Positions 1 to 11,884 of a stretch of DNA of 64,000 bases are shown in pieces; within the stretch, counting starts at the first letter, position 1; each line of letters begins with the position of its first letter. The notes under the pieces are model-generated. The model had not been told where the DNA came from. It was given only the letters and a program-made list of their open reading frames with translations, and did not search any database. The position numbers and the translations under genes were made by a program. This DNA is from Tenebrio molitor (lineage: Eukaryota; Arthropoda; Insecta; Coleoptera; Tenebrionidae), in the NCBI RefSeq assembly GCF_963966145.1, contig NC_091048.1:23188001-23252000 (forward strand), written 5' to 3'.

Positions 1-114
1 GACGTCCTCCGCACACTTATTAATCATTTTTTCGATGGCGTTGAAAAAATGTATTTCAAAAAGATAATTGTGAACGAATCGTAGAGATATTACAAAAACT
101 ATTGTACAATACAC

Positions 115-215
115 GTCCGTTAGGGCCTTTACTGCCTCGCCAGTATTATTCGACTCGTTCTGAGAGCTCGTCTCACAAAATCTCTGGCTCGGCAGTAAAG
201 GCTATCCTAACGGAC
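115..215. repeat. Small hairpin (MITE-like) repeat
   Basis: Arms of about 22-25 bases, GTCCGTTAGG-CCTTTACTGCC at 115-136 and its near reverse complement at 191-215, flank a loop of about 54 bases. The arms end in GTCCGTTA/TAACGGAC. The structure is typical of a short palindromic non-autonomous element; no coding capacity is visible. Confidence 0.6.
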
Positions 216-984
216 TTCTACTGTAAAATACTATTATCATTTAGCAAAATAATATAATGTCCGTAAAACCTATTGTTCCCTATTTTAGAGTCAACAGTTT
301 TATGAGGCCATATAACTTTATTTGAAGAGGAATAGAATATAAAACATCTTAGTCTCCTAACTGGCGTAAGTTTCTAACAAATTTTCAATATATTTTAGTA
401 ATACGTATTTAACAATTAATTTAAAAATATTTTCCCCTCTGTGTGATCAGAAAATGTTGTAACTGGGACAGTTAGAAGATCGTCCGTCATTACTAATATA
501 AACGATAATTAAAATATTTCGGGAAATTCTTGGTAGACCACGGCTGTACACATGTCTACATGAAACGTCAATAACCGACGTCCTAACCTTACTTTCACGC
601 ATTTGTGTCTTCTGGCCGTCCCTTACGCAAAGCACAATTTAATAAAATATTGTTCTGGCAGAATGTTTTTTGCAGATTCAGATATTTTCAATTGTAAATC
701 TTGCTTAAAATCTCATATGATCTGCGCAATTTTCTTCTAAGTTTTCCTTGTGTCGGCCACATCAAACCCCTTAAAACAATTTTTAAATCAAATCTGAGAG
801 TACTTCAACTCCTGTTCGTAAACAATGCCATGCTCTCATCTCATGAGCAATTTTCTTTCCTAACAATTTGATCCGTCAAGGCCAACGTAGCAATTTGAGT
901 GCAGTAGCCTCCACAACTCGCAGCCTCTCTGCCCCCACACTCTCATCCACACAAATGTCTTCATTTTAAAAAATACATCTCCGA

Positions 985-1233
985 ATGAGTCCGATAGTAA
1001 CGTTAAACCGTCGCAAAACAATTAACCGGTCTGTTTCATGGTCTTCCCTTCCTGTTTCGGACGAGTCGTCCTCCTCGCATCAAAAATTCATTAAAGAGTT
1101 ACTCCAATTAAGCAAGTTTATGCTTTGGATTACTGCTTTTATCTTGACATTTTCTGTGTTCTTTGTGTATGGACAAGAATGTGTTTGTCCATTATTCAAA
1201 CAGGACCTAAACAAACAGCTCTGCATTATCTAA
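985..1233 (+). CDS. Unrecognised 82-aa ORF with one membrane segment
   Basis: I do not recognise this ORF. It starts with a basic, Ser-rich stretch, then has one hydrophobic segment (about residues 47-63) and a Cys-containing tail (ECVCPLF). It could be a small membrane protein, one exon of a larger gene, or chance. No neighbouring exon could be joined to it, and there is no further support beyond length and the hydrophobic segment. Confidence 0.2.
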   Translation: MSPIVTLNRRKTINRSVSWSSLPVSDESSSSHQKFIKELLQLSKFMLWITAFILTFSVFFVYGQECVCPLFKQDLNKQLCII

Positions 1234-3305
1234 ACCTCCTCGAGCTCTTCCTGTGACTACTTTGTTAATTTAGCCACCGAATTATGCGACAAATTAATAC
1301 GATCTGTTTTATTACTCCTGGACTGGACATATCGCGACGAACGATCCAATCAGCAGAGCGATTTTTTTCGGTGATTGGTCGAGACTGGAGTGATTAAAAA
1401 TCGTACAAAAAAAAATAATCACAATCCCCCGTTCTACAGTACGAGATGGATGTTATGCAAATTTGTTTAGGATTAACAGAAATGTCAAATGTATGATGTG
1501 GGCTTAGGACACTTTAGCCGAAAACGTCACCCGCAAACGTTATAAATTTGCGATGACGTCTCTAAAATCATTTACATGAAGCACACCCCTGGGGGCCCTA
1601 ATTCAAAGGAAATAATTCATCGGGAATGGGATAATAAAGCTTTTTGAACTTTTCCACCATAAAGCACTGGCCAACTCTCTCGCATTGTCACATCGAGGCT
1701 TTGCCTCTCGAGGGGACACTCAATGTTCCATCTCGATCTTAAGTTGAAAAAGGATTTGTGAAACACATCCGACCTCCACTTGAGTGTTCTTTCAATAATT
1801 CAGATGCCTCGGACAAGTAGTTCGTGAAGTTTTAACCCCCCCCGACATCACTTGATCAGTATTATTTATTATTTTCCGGTACCCTTTCTAATCCGGGGAA
1901 AACGAGAAACGGCAAATTTCCTGGTGGCACGCTTTCCTGGACAAATTTCGTCTGCAAAGGACCATGCGAGGAGCCGGGACACATAATTAAAAACTGAGCC
2001 CTCCCCAGATTATATTTTCATTATTGCCCGGATTACCAAAATGGAAATTTTCTGTCGCCAGTGTTTCGCTTCCAGTCCGAACCTGTCCCAGTCCAGACAA
2101 ATTTCCCAAATGGTACTCGTACTTATGCAAATTTTTCCGCGAGCACGCAATAAATCAGACGGTTTTTTCAAATCTGTACATATTTACCGAAATAACGTCT
2201 CGCGACGAGGAACAATCTCAAACAACGTGAAAAAATTAATTGCGTCTTTTTAACTCGACTATTAATTTTATCCAGACGAGAAATGACAACAGCGAAAAAT
2301 TGAATAGGTATGGGTCGATGCTGAAAAAACGCAAGTACATTTTAAAATAAATTGGGAAAGCGAATAATTCTCGCGAAATGGAGTCTGAATGTGTGGTAAT
2401 TTCCAGAGAAAATGAATCTCCAGAGCTTGCAAAAAAGTAAAACGGAATTGTGGTAAATGAGCCGAGTTCATTATGCGCACTCGTCTCACCCTAATAAACT
2501 CTGTTGTCCTGAAAAGGATATAATGTGATGGTGATCGTGATAATGTCTTTAACCTGCGGCTTTATTATCGTGAACTAATATCATGAGAGGTGAGTGCTTT
2601 ATGAAAGCTCTAGCGATACTGAAAGGTGAATTTTTTACGGTGCTCATAAAATCTACAGATGCAATTTTAGAATGTTATTACACGGAAAGCGCACATGCAT
2701 TCGCAATTACCGTTTGAAATAAACTAAGATAGTAGTTATATAGTGCTGGTTCTGGCTCACTCAAAAATCACGTTTTAGACTCATGTGTTTTGCGTGACCT
2801 TCAACTGTATCAGTCATGTCGCGATCAAAACGCTAGTTTTAATTTGCGTTTGTAGTTTAGTCAAAACATAGTTTTTGATTCAGAGTAAATTATCTGATCA
2901 TTACATCCGTTTTGGTTCCATCAAATACATGGTTTTTGATTAATGTAAGTAAGCGGTATTTTGCGTGACCTATATTTTTCCAAACAGGTGTTGTGTGTAT
3001 GTGTTCATGTACATAACATTGAGGTAGGTAATGGAGTTTCATATCTCTGTGCGTGCATTGCATTTTATAGTAAGTAAATCATAAAAAATATTTTCAATCT
3101 AATTGTTGAATTCTAATAAAAGATAAAAAATTTGCATTGTTTGTGACTTGGAAATGTGTTTTGTTTGAGGGTAGGGTATTGCGTAAGAAATAGTGGGCGT
3201 TATTTTGTTAACAAGGAGGGGATATGGAGTATTAATTAAGGAAGATTTATCGTTTGATATCAGTTTAATATCAACAGTAAGAATATTTTGCTGAAGACTT
3301 TTAAT

Positions 3306-3611
3306 ATGAGTTCATTTTTGCAAAGTGTTAATGAAGCAACTTTTTTCGTGCCGTTTGTAAAATCAAGCCAGCTGGAAGTTAATAAAAAATTTCAAGTTAA
3401 TCGGTTTAGTAAAGAGGATTCACAGTTTGGTAAACAAGTTGTGGTTGATTGTGGGGATTTTAAAACATCCTTACCCCAGCGTTTTACATCGCAATTCACT
3501 GAAGAGGCCATTACAACTCTCAACCAGGAGTTAAGAGACGGAAAAACAATTTTTATGATTAGTCGGGGGAACGTTGGCAAAACAACAAATATATCTTTCA
3601 TTGAAGAATAA
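3306..3611 (+). CDS. Unrecognised ~101-aa protein, first of three short colinear ORFs
   Basis: The start is taken at the internal ATG at 3306, giving a Met-Ser-Ser-Phe N-terminus; an in-frame upstream ATG lies at 3288. The protein is mixed polar/hydrophobic with alternating segments (FQVNRF, KQVVVDCGDF, LPQRF, TIFMISRG) that would suit a small beta-rich or OB-like fold, but that is inference only. It lacks a signal peptide and membrane segment. Two more short same-strand ORFs follow within 520 bases, in very AT-rich DNA that runs into the assembly gap. A mobile-element or endogenous small-DNA-element origin is possible; no family name is claimed. Confidence 0.4.
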   Translation: MSSFLQSVNEATFFVPFVKSSQLEVNKKFQVNRFSKEDSQFGKQVVVDCGDFKTSLPQRFTSQFTEEAITTLNQELRDGKTIFMISRGNVGKTTNISFIEE

Positions 3612-3622
3612 AGGTGACAACA

Positions 3623-3775
3623 ATGAAAAATCAGAAGAAATTTGTTCAAGATCTGAAAGTAGTGAATAAGAAGAAAAATTTGTTATTATTGTCACATATA
3701 CAGTCAATAAAAAACTTAAAATATTTAATTGCAATGTATGAAATTAATAAAAAAATTCAAAGTGTTAAAATATAA
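3623..3775 (+). CDS. Unrecognised 50-aa Lys-rich ORF
   Basis: This ORF starts 11 bases after the stop of the preceding ORF and encodes a highly basic peptide rich in Lys, Asn and Ile. Its close spacing to the upstream ORF is the only support that it might be translated; the composition also fits chance in AT-rich DNA. Confidence 0.2.
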   Translation: MKNQKKFVQDLKVVNKKKNLLLLSHIQSIKNLKYLIAMYEINKKIQSVKI

Positions 3776-3917
3776 ATAAACTTTTATAAAAGTGAATATG
3801 TGGTGTTTTGTTTGTTTATGAGTGGGGAATAAAATATTAATTAGATACGTAAAATTTGATTATTTTATCTTAATTAAATGACAAGAGCTATAATCACAAT
3901 AGAAAAAACAATCAACA

Positions 3918-4127
3918 ATGAAGAAAGTTAAATTTAGTGATAAAGTTATTATTCATAATTTAGATGACACTGATGACTTTCGAAAATCAGCCTGGGAAAT
4001 GTATGCTAGAGATAGATTAAGGTTTCAAAAACGAATTAGTGAATTAAGGAAAATTATCGATCCTGTGTTAAATAATCTATTAATGAAACAAAAAATAAAG
4101 AAAGATGTCAACAAAACACTGTGTTAA
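3918..4127 (+). CDS. Unrecognised 69-aa basic protein, third of three short ORFs
   Basis: The peptide begins MKKVKFSDKVIIHNLDD and continues with a charged, probably helical segment (FRKSAWEMYARDRLRFQKR). The early KVKFSDKV phrase followed by an acidic patch looks like a real protein rather than chance sequence. I do not recognise the family. It lies 142 bases after the 50-aa ORF on the same strand. The gap at 4441 may hide more of the unit. Confidence 0.35.
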   Translation: MKKVKFSDKVIIHNLDDTDDFRKSAWEMYARDRLRFQKRISELRKIIDPVLNNLLMKQKIKKDVNKTLC

Positions 4128-4440
4128 ATAAGAGCTACAGCATCCGGCTGTATTGGGTGAAATAAAAAGCGATGACAACAAAACATCACATGAAATAGGA
4201 GACACATTATCCGGTTGTGTTGTTTGATTTTTTTTATATTTTAATAATAATTTTTAATTGAAAATTCTCTGTACTTTAGGTTACAAACAATGTAAAATAA
4301 AACAAATTTATTTTTTAAGTATATTTTTTATTTATACATAAAACTATACACTAAAACACATTTTATCTACTATTTTTTCTAATTTTTCTAATTCTACTAA
4401 ATTTTGTTTTTTTTTCCTAACTAATTGTTGCTTTACCACT

Positions 4441-4640
4441 NNNNNNNNNNNNNNNNNNNNNNNNNNNNNNNNNNNNNNNNNNNNNNNNNNNNNNNNNNNN
4501 NNNNNNNNNNNNNNNNNNNNNNNNNNNNNNNNNNNNNNNNNNNNNNNNNNNNNNNNNNNNNNNNNNNNNNNNNNNNNNNNNNNNNNNNNNNNNNNNNNNN
4601 NNNNNNNNNNNNNNNNNNNNNNNNNNNNNNNNNNNNNNNN
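4441..4640. other. Assembly gap (200 N)
   Basis: Two hundred consecutive N. The round length suggests a scaffold gap of arbitrary size. ORFs that read through it are artefacts. Confidence 0.99.
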
Positions 4641-6473
4641 GAATGGAATATTTTTCTGAGAAAGGTTGCGCCTCTAGCTTGAATAATAGTATATTATTCA
4701 ACGGACGGGAAATGATGGCTATTACTCATGAGGATGATTTTGTGTCACGAGCCGAAAGCGAGTTGCATTAAAATTTGCAATTGCTGAAATGTAATGTAAT
4801 ACGTTCATCATTTTTATTTTTAGAAATAATTTGTAACGAGATTGTAAATTTTTAAGACGCTATAGTACCACTTAATGGTGCGTCATTTTCTGTGATTAAA
4901 AAGCAAAAACCGATTGTCATTCTAATCGATAGTTGGTGAATATCCTGCGGTGAAAATTTCTTTGGCTAAAAAATCGTGCGATGTCTTAAGCGAAATTCGC
5001 AAAAGCAAACTCTGCATGACCCAGAAACCGGAAAAAATGTGTTTATCCCTGACCTTAACGCTATCAATTTCTTGCCGGAGTCTAGTCGGTGATCCTCATC
5101 CCATCCAAGTCCGCATTAAACAACTGCATCCAAACAAAGATCACGTGGCCGACCCGGAACACTTCCCATTTTCCAGCGTCGCATCATTTTATCCTTTAAT
5201 CCCGAAGAAAACAAATTTACGATTTAACCAAAGGAGAAAGATTCTACTCGGTTTAGTTCCGACTTAAGTGGTTTAAAATTAAACGTTACAGAACCGACAC
5301 TTCGGTATCACTCGCGCACCAATGGAATGCGAAATCTGGTCGCAAGATAGAAAATGAACTGAGGACGAAGCCGAAGTGTTTGTCTGATACTCTGACCCTC
5401 TCTATGCAATTTGTTTTCGGCACAATAAAATAATTTGATTCAGGATTTGTAACCGTTGACCTGCGGCGGTTATTTGAATGACTCGCGTCTTAATCGACAA
5501 CAATAAGGACAAATTATTTTTTACTACTACTACTCAATCTGATATATTTTATTATACATTTTTTTATTTTTATTTTGAGAAAAATATATTTTTATAATTA
5601 CTGATTGTGGGAACAGAGGAATCATTTGTTTGCTGCAACCTATAGATATCATTGAACATAATGTAAAGAAAGGATATTAAAGAATATTTTAGTTGCAACA
5701 AATGATTTATTACAGATTTCGTTACAATGGAAAAACAAAAAATATAGGTATTTAAATCCTTCATAGACATAGGAAGTCGATAATTCAAAGGCCTTATGCC
5801 ACATTAGAAGAAAATCACAAAATTAATTAAGTTGTTTACATCGCTTTTACAGATATATCCAGTAAAAAATTTGCTTTCTCATCTTTTCTAATTATTTTTG
5901 CTCTTTTATGATATAACAAATATTAGGAAATGAATTTCACTTATTATGTTCATCTCATAATGAATTTCATAAAATTGAATGCAAAAAATGGACTGACCTC
6001 CTTATTAAAATTAATCAGTTGGCACGAGTTCGGAATTTAGATATGTAAGTCTCAGTCAGACGTGCATGACAGAAGATAATGGAATTATTTTATTTATAAA
6101 CAGAGAAAAAATTGATAAATATTTAAGGTTGCCTCACTCGTCGAAAAATGTTTATGCGCAGAATGCAAATCATAAAAAAAATGGATGGCAAATCAACATA
6201 AAATAGGTAAAAAAATTTTTTTTCCAACATCGATTATGAAAATGATACTTTCATCACTCAATTTAGTGAGGAAAATAGGCGTTTGCATCACTAGTGAGGA
6301 AAATTTATTTAACAATCTACTACATTAACAATCTACTACCTACTTATTAATCTAAACTAAACAATGTCATTTGGATTAATTGAAACTTCAGCTCCGGAAG
6401 ATTAAAAAAATAAGGGAGTAAAATAATTATAAAGAAATTTAAAATTGAGACTGATTTTCATCAGCGATGTTGG

Positions 6474-6618
6474 AAAAAATAGTATACACAATTCGTGATC
6501 AAAGTGCGATTTTTCAACTCGCAATACTATCCTTACTCGCTGGCGTTCGAGAGTATATCATGTATTGCTCGTTGAAAAATCAGGCACTTTTATCACTTAT
6601 AGTGTAATATACTATTTT
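6474..6618. repeat. Palindromic MITE-like hairpin
   Basis: The left arm (AAAATAGTATAC at 6476, then GTGCGATTTTTCAACTCG) is mirrored by the right arm (CGTTGAAAAATCAGGCAC, then GTAATATACTATTTT) across about 145 bases. No ORF is present. Confidence 0.6.
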
Positions 6619-7173
6619 TGTACTTCACTTAAATTTTATACAATAACAATTGTCGAATTTGTTCCATTAAACAAAAAAGTTAAAGCAAAATAATAAAATG
6701 AGAGTAACATGACAGTAGGTAGTAGATTCGAGATACATATTTCTTATTTTTCTCATGCATCTGTGTGTATTAGTATCTACCTAATACAGAGAAAGAAAAT
6801 ATTTCATCGAGACTGCAGCAATGCGACTATGTAAATTTGGTACTAACGAAATGAAGAAAAAAGTCCCAAAAATTGTATTATCAAGTTACACAAGTGCAGT
6901 AACAAAGTGTCAATTTACTACACTAGTGCTGTAAAGGATATTATTACGACATGCAAATTAATGTCATCAAGTTTGACATTATGTATAATTGCTTCATGGC
7001 AACGTGGAATTTCCAGTGTAATTTTTTGAGTTTCCATTTAATAATTCAGTACCTATTGCATTGTTACAACAATGTATCGATAAAATATTCGTCATTATTT
7101 AAATGGTAATTCATTCATCAGACATTATTATTGATTCTTAAAAGGATGTATTTCTCAAAAATCTGAATTGAAA

Positions 7174-7476
7174 ATAATAGTAGTTTATTTGACGAGTTTC
7201 TGTCTAAATTGAGCCTTTTTTGGCACGCATGGGCCATTTTAAAACGTGAGTAAAACGAGCGTTTTAAAGGCCCACGAGTGCCAAAAAAGGCCCAATTTAC
7301 ACACGAACGAGTTGAATACAACGTTTTTTTGTTCGATGACCCCCTTAAAGGCTCCAAATCTTTAAAATCTTTAAAATTAACTTGACGTTTCGTTTTGACA
7401 AGTTGTCACATTTATCAAAATCCGTTCACATAGGAGAAAATTCTCAAATTCTGACAGTGTCGAACAAAAAACAATT
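7174..7476 (+). repeat. Dispersed repeat, copy 1 (inverted copy at 63643)
   Basis: This copy contains an internal hairpin (GCCTTTTTTGGCAC at 7210, GTGCCAAAAAAGGCCC at 7288) and a tail ending near TTCTGACAGTGTCGAACA. The same organisation appears in reverse complement at 63643-63911, including GACGTTTCGTTTTGACAAGT and the ATAGTAGTTTATTTGACGAG end. It is non-coding and probably non-autonomous. Confidence 0.65.
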
Positions 7477-9754
7477 ATCTGACTCTGACTACCAGAAACA
7501 AAAAAAAAAGATAAAAATTCTATCTATGAGGATATCGTTTTTTTTTTCTTATACTAACAATGAGTAATTGAAAGTTGTTTTCTGGAGTTATTTAAAGATG
7601 AATTATTGTATAGCTAACGATGACATAATTTATACAATTATTTAAGATTGAACGAATTGCTACCAATTATTAAAAGACCTTTGATAGTCAGTCCGTGTGA
7701 CCTCCGTAATATCTTTCCTGAAAAAAGTTCCCATTTAGTGCATTCCCGTCCAACCAATTAAGTCAAAGTCTCAACGAGACTCCGCAAATTAAAAAACTTC
7801 GTGCTTCGAGAACATCAAAAATAGAAACATTTCAAGCTCTTTGAACACTCCACTGTTTAACTATTCTTTTAATTAGGGACTAGTAATGAAAGCGCAAGGA
7901 AGCGGATAAAAGCGAACTTTTCGGGACGATGTCTCCAACAATTCCCGTTTGAATTAAAATATTGTTATATCATCTTTGACTCAACAAACGCTCTTTGTTA
8001 CAAAGGATCTGCACTCAATATGCCAAGTTTATTATGTCCTCAAAGCCAGTCACTCACATATCTGTATCAATAGTGCTGTCGGGTACCCTCCCGGAATCTA
8101 CAAGACTTCAGAAACCGGATCCGGTGTCTGTTCAATCCGGTCATCAAGATCTACTCAATGAACAACGACTTAATTTACCTGCCACCTAGGTTACAAATAA
8201 ATTAACAATTTCACGTGCTGCGCTAGTTCTAATTATAACGTGTGGTAGCTGAAACTATGGCCGTGAGCGCTGTTTCCCAACAGCGTGCGCTGAATTCATA
8301 ATTAATAATCGTTTTAATGGACCAAATTACCGGCGATACTGTGCAATTTCCCATTATCTTCCAATATTGCAAAACAAAAGTAAAAGTCCACTAATCACGA
8401 CAATGCGAATATTGTGACCGAAAAATTGAATGGTGGCCCAGCCTAGGAACCAAACGCAAATTAGCCTCGATTGGTAATTATAGGTTAGATGTGGGATGGC
8501 CTTAACAGCAACTTTCTCCTAATTGTATCAAACAAAAACGTATTGTTAATTTAGCCTCAGTCGAAAGTCTTTAGTACCTAAGTAAAAAAATTATAAAAAT
8601 TAAAAATGTCAAGAAGAAAAAGTGATCTGAGAATAATAGAAAAATAAAGAAATCTTCAAATAAAACTAACGAGTGTTCAAAAAAATGTGTGCTGGTTTTT
8701 GTTTCCGTTACCGGATATTGGACGAAAGAGTGTAAGCGGAGGACCATCAAGACGTATTTCAGAAATCGTTTAAAGAGTTAGGGAAATTTGCCATTTATCG
8801 CATCAGATGAGATTAGGCATCTGAAGAATGAAAGGCGACATACGTTTGAAAAAAAAGAAAGCCACGCCTTGTTTGACCACATATTTATTTGAACACTCGT
8901 TACAAGAAATATGTACGGTCAGCTTGCATGTCACAGTTGGGAACGAGATTGTTTCACAAAGATTATATAACAAATGATGTTTGTTACAAAGTTTAGGAAA
9001 ACTGCAATGTCTGAGGCGAAGATGTGGATATGGAACAAAAAAGTTCAGCCATAGTGAAAATGAATTATTATGAATGGGGATTAGTAGACAAACGGACGCC
9101 AAAACAAGTTGCACTAACAGTTTCTCTAATCTAGTTGAACAATTCTATTTTTCAACTGAGCCATTAAAACAAGTCCACTCTTTATGAATTACTTATCTTT
9201 CATTCTGTGGAATAAAGGCATCCGAAAATGTTTTATTTACAGCACAGGAGAAAAGGTTACAGTAGAAAAACATCTACATTTTGCACAGTACCCTTTTGTT
9301 AGACATATTTATTGATGACTGCAATTCTGCATTACCTGTGCATTAATTTACAAGTGTTGCCTTTGGAAATTAGTGGAACATTTATTTTGAAAAAAGAACA
9401 ATAATCTTTTTCTGTGCATTTTTAGATTGCTTATTTAGATTAGAGTCTGCGGGGAAGTATCCATTGTGCTAATTGGCTCTCAGAGCAATCTTGTTTCATA
9501 GCCATAGTTTCATAGAAGTGATCGTTAAATGCAGACATTGTTAATAGTTGTAAATCCAATTCTCATGGTATTTCTTACCATTCTATAGATAACTTGGATA
9601 TCATTTTCTGTAATTTTTCCAACGATGGCTGTTTTCTTCAGTAACTGTAGAAATTCATCTACTTTCAGGTAAGTAGTAGTGGTTCATCAAGGGAGGCAAT
9701 GGAGGCAGTGCCTCCCCAAGAGTAACTACAAAGTAATAACATTATTTTACATAA

Positions 9755-10012
9755 ACACCGTTCACGTTGTTTTGGTGCAATGGGAGCCCATGATTTTTTT
9801 TTTTTGAACGATGGATACACTGTCTGATTTCCGTCACTAAAGTGCCTGACATGCGGACCTACCAAAATGAACAAGAACATGTTGCTGAATTTCCCGCGAT
9901 GTCTGAGTATTCTTCTATTGCAAACTAGTAAAACTAATAACAATGCACTTGACATTGACGCTATTTATAACCTCAAACTTAGAAAAACAACAAAATTTCC
10001 ATGGCCTCCCAT
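9755..10012 (+). repeat. MITE family 'CGTTCACGTTGTTTTG', copy 1
   Basis: It starts at the CCGTTCACGTTGTTTTG end and shares GATTTCCGTCACTAAAGTGC and TTTATAACCTCAAACTTAGA with copies at 35096-35378 and, inverted, at 57632-57933. Only the 57.6-kb copy shows both inverted termini. No transposase is visible. Confidence 0.65.
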
Positions 10013-11649
10013 TTGCCCTTGATGCAAAGAAACAATAGATTTCATTAATGTCATCGGAGAATCAGGGGATTCAAAATCTAAGAAATTCCTTTTTGAGAGG
10101 ATTTCCCTTGCCATTCAACGTGGAAACGCTGCAAGCATTCGGGGCACTTTTCCAGATTCCGCATTATTATCGGAAATTTTCGCATTGTAAATTAAAAATG
10201 TTATTTATTTAAATAATATATTATTGATGTATCTTTTACATGATTTATTATTTCAATTTTTTTATTTGACCCATTTTCATATGTATATTTCATGAGCATA
10301 ATGTAGACACAGTACTTAATAATCTTTCCTATAGAAAATATCATGATGGTATAAAATAATTTTTGATTGTTCGCACAACTGAATGTATCAACGACATACG
10401 TGAAAAATTTTTAAAGAAACTCAAAAGCAAATTTAAATATTAAAATGTTCATGTTTATTCTCTTTATCGGTTTAATTTAAAACTTACCTACAACACACAC
10501 AACACACTTTGATAATAAGTATTTAAAATAAAATCGATGGTGTATGACTGTATGGTGTTGTTTTGAAAGAGTTTAAACGTTAGAAGTCAAAAAGTGTTCT
10601 CTGTGAAAGCATGTTCATTTCACTTAAAACATTGTTTGAAAGTTTGCGGCACTTAATTGAGTCATTTTACTCAATGTCAGTGTTGTATTAATTTTTTGCC
10701 CGTCTAGTCTAACAAGCGTGATAGATAACACAACAAACTTTACTTCAGGGAGGAACCTAATCAATGCATTTTGCTAGCAAAGTTTTAATAGATCCATCAT
10801 CAAGGGACCATCCAGCGGCAACGAAACTCCAGCGAAGTTTATTAACATCACAACTGAAAAATATTATTGCTGATTAATATGCATCAGGAAATGTCCAAAA
10901 CAGCGTTAAACGCATTAATTTATTTGCGGTTTAATTGGGTAAAAATTATGTTTGGTGTTTTGAACAAATTACATTTTTTCTCGATTAAAAAAGGATTCTG
11001 TAATGAAATCTTAAGCTTTCCTTTTGCTCTTGTTTTCCTTCAGCTTCAATAAAGCGCCTTCCTGAATATTTAAATTTAGAAGTTCGAGACTGAAGTTTTA
11101 ACGGAGATATAAAAATAAATAAGAAATGAAAGCTGCGTTCGACAAATATTTTTAATTAAAAAATCTAATACCAGCTCCTGAACTAACATATTTTCAGCCA
11201 AAGTCTTCTACTCTTACCTGTGAAACTTGATACAATTATTTTCTACTTTGTAGTTGTCCGTTAAAAAAACCTTGCAGACGGAGATACTTTGTAGCATGAA
11301 GGAATTAAATAACCATTTGTTTCTAGTAAACTGATTTTAAATATTTTAAGCGGAATCCCAGTAAATATTTTATGCGGAGGAAGATTAATCCCACCGGGCA
11401 GATGTTTCTGAAAAAATATTGAGGATTTTTGTCTTTTGCCTCTTAAATGAAAAAGCTGCTTCGCTTTGGAGATTTAATAATTTATTTTATCTTGTCGACA
11501 ACATCTTGCGATCGCTGAAGTTACTTTCATAATAAAATAAAATTTTAATTTAACGCAAGGTTTAAAACATATGAATGTTTTTGTTGTATCACACGCAGTA
11601 ATTATTGTTTTAATAAAGTTGCACTAAAATGAGAAAAAAAAGTTGTAGA

Positions 11650-11704
11650 TTTCCACCTGGAATCGAACCTGGACCTTCTTGTGCGTGTTGAAGCGCACGA
11701 TAAA
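11650..11704 (-). pseudogene. tRNA-Val pseudogene fragment
   Basis: The reverse complement carries a T arm with GGTTCGATTCC and an anticodon arm closely matching the intact tRNA-Val at 18929-19001. The anticodon loop has one extra base, and the acceptor 5' strand and D arm are lost. It is probably a decayed copy or a tRNA-derived repeat head. Confidence 0.6.
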
Positions 11705-11778
11705 ATTTGTACTTCAATAGTCAATTTATAATAAAATAATAAGAAAAAACCGTGACATTTGATACTTATTTGTATATC

Positions 11779-11884
11779 AAGGCCGCGAAATCATTCTTTA
11801 ACGCTCCGAGAGAAAAATTGTCGCCGAGGCCGCTTGCGCCCGAGACAGGACAATCTCGAGGATGTTAAAGGATTTCGCGGCCAA
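11779..11884. repeat. Hairpin repeat with GGCCGCGAAATC arms
   Basis: GGCCGCGAAATCATTCTTTA at 11781 and its near reverse complement (TAAAGGATTTCGCGGCC) ending near 11882 form a hairpin of about 105 bases. A related GGCCGCGAAATT phrase occurs at 12066. Confidence 0.55.

Larger units (their letters stand above)
1..3287. other. Intergenic, no convincing gene
   Basis: No host gene was recognised here. The region contains one hairpin repeat (115-215) and a short ORF with a membrane segment (985-1233), both listed separately. The phrase TTTTGCGTGACCT recurs near 2787 and 2960, suggesting a decayed repeat. The remainder is AT-rich, with frequent stops in all frames. Confidence 0.5.

Noticed and set aside
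4417..4701. ORFs on both strands through the N block
   Set aside because: They consist mainly of unknown residues from the gap.
4950..5267. 105-codon ORF
   Set aside because: No recognisable motif, no splice partners and unremarkable composition.
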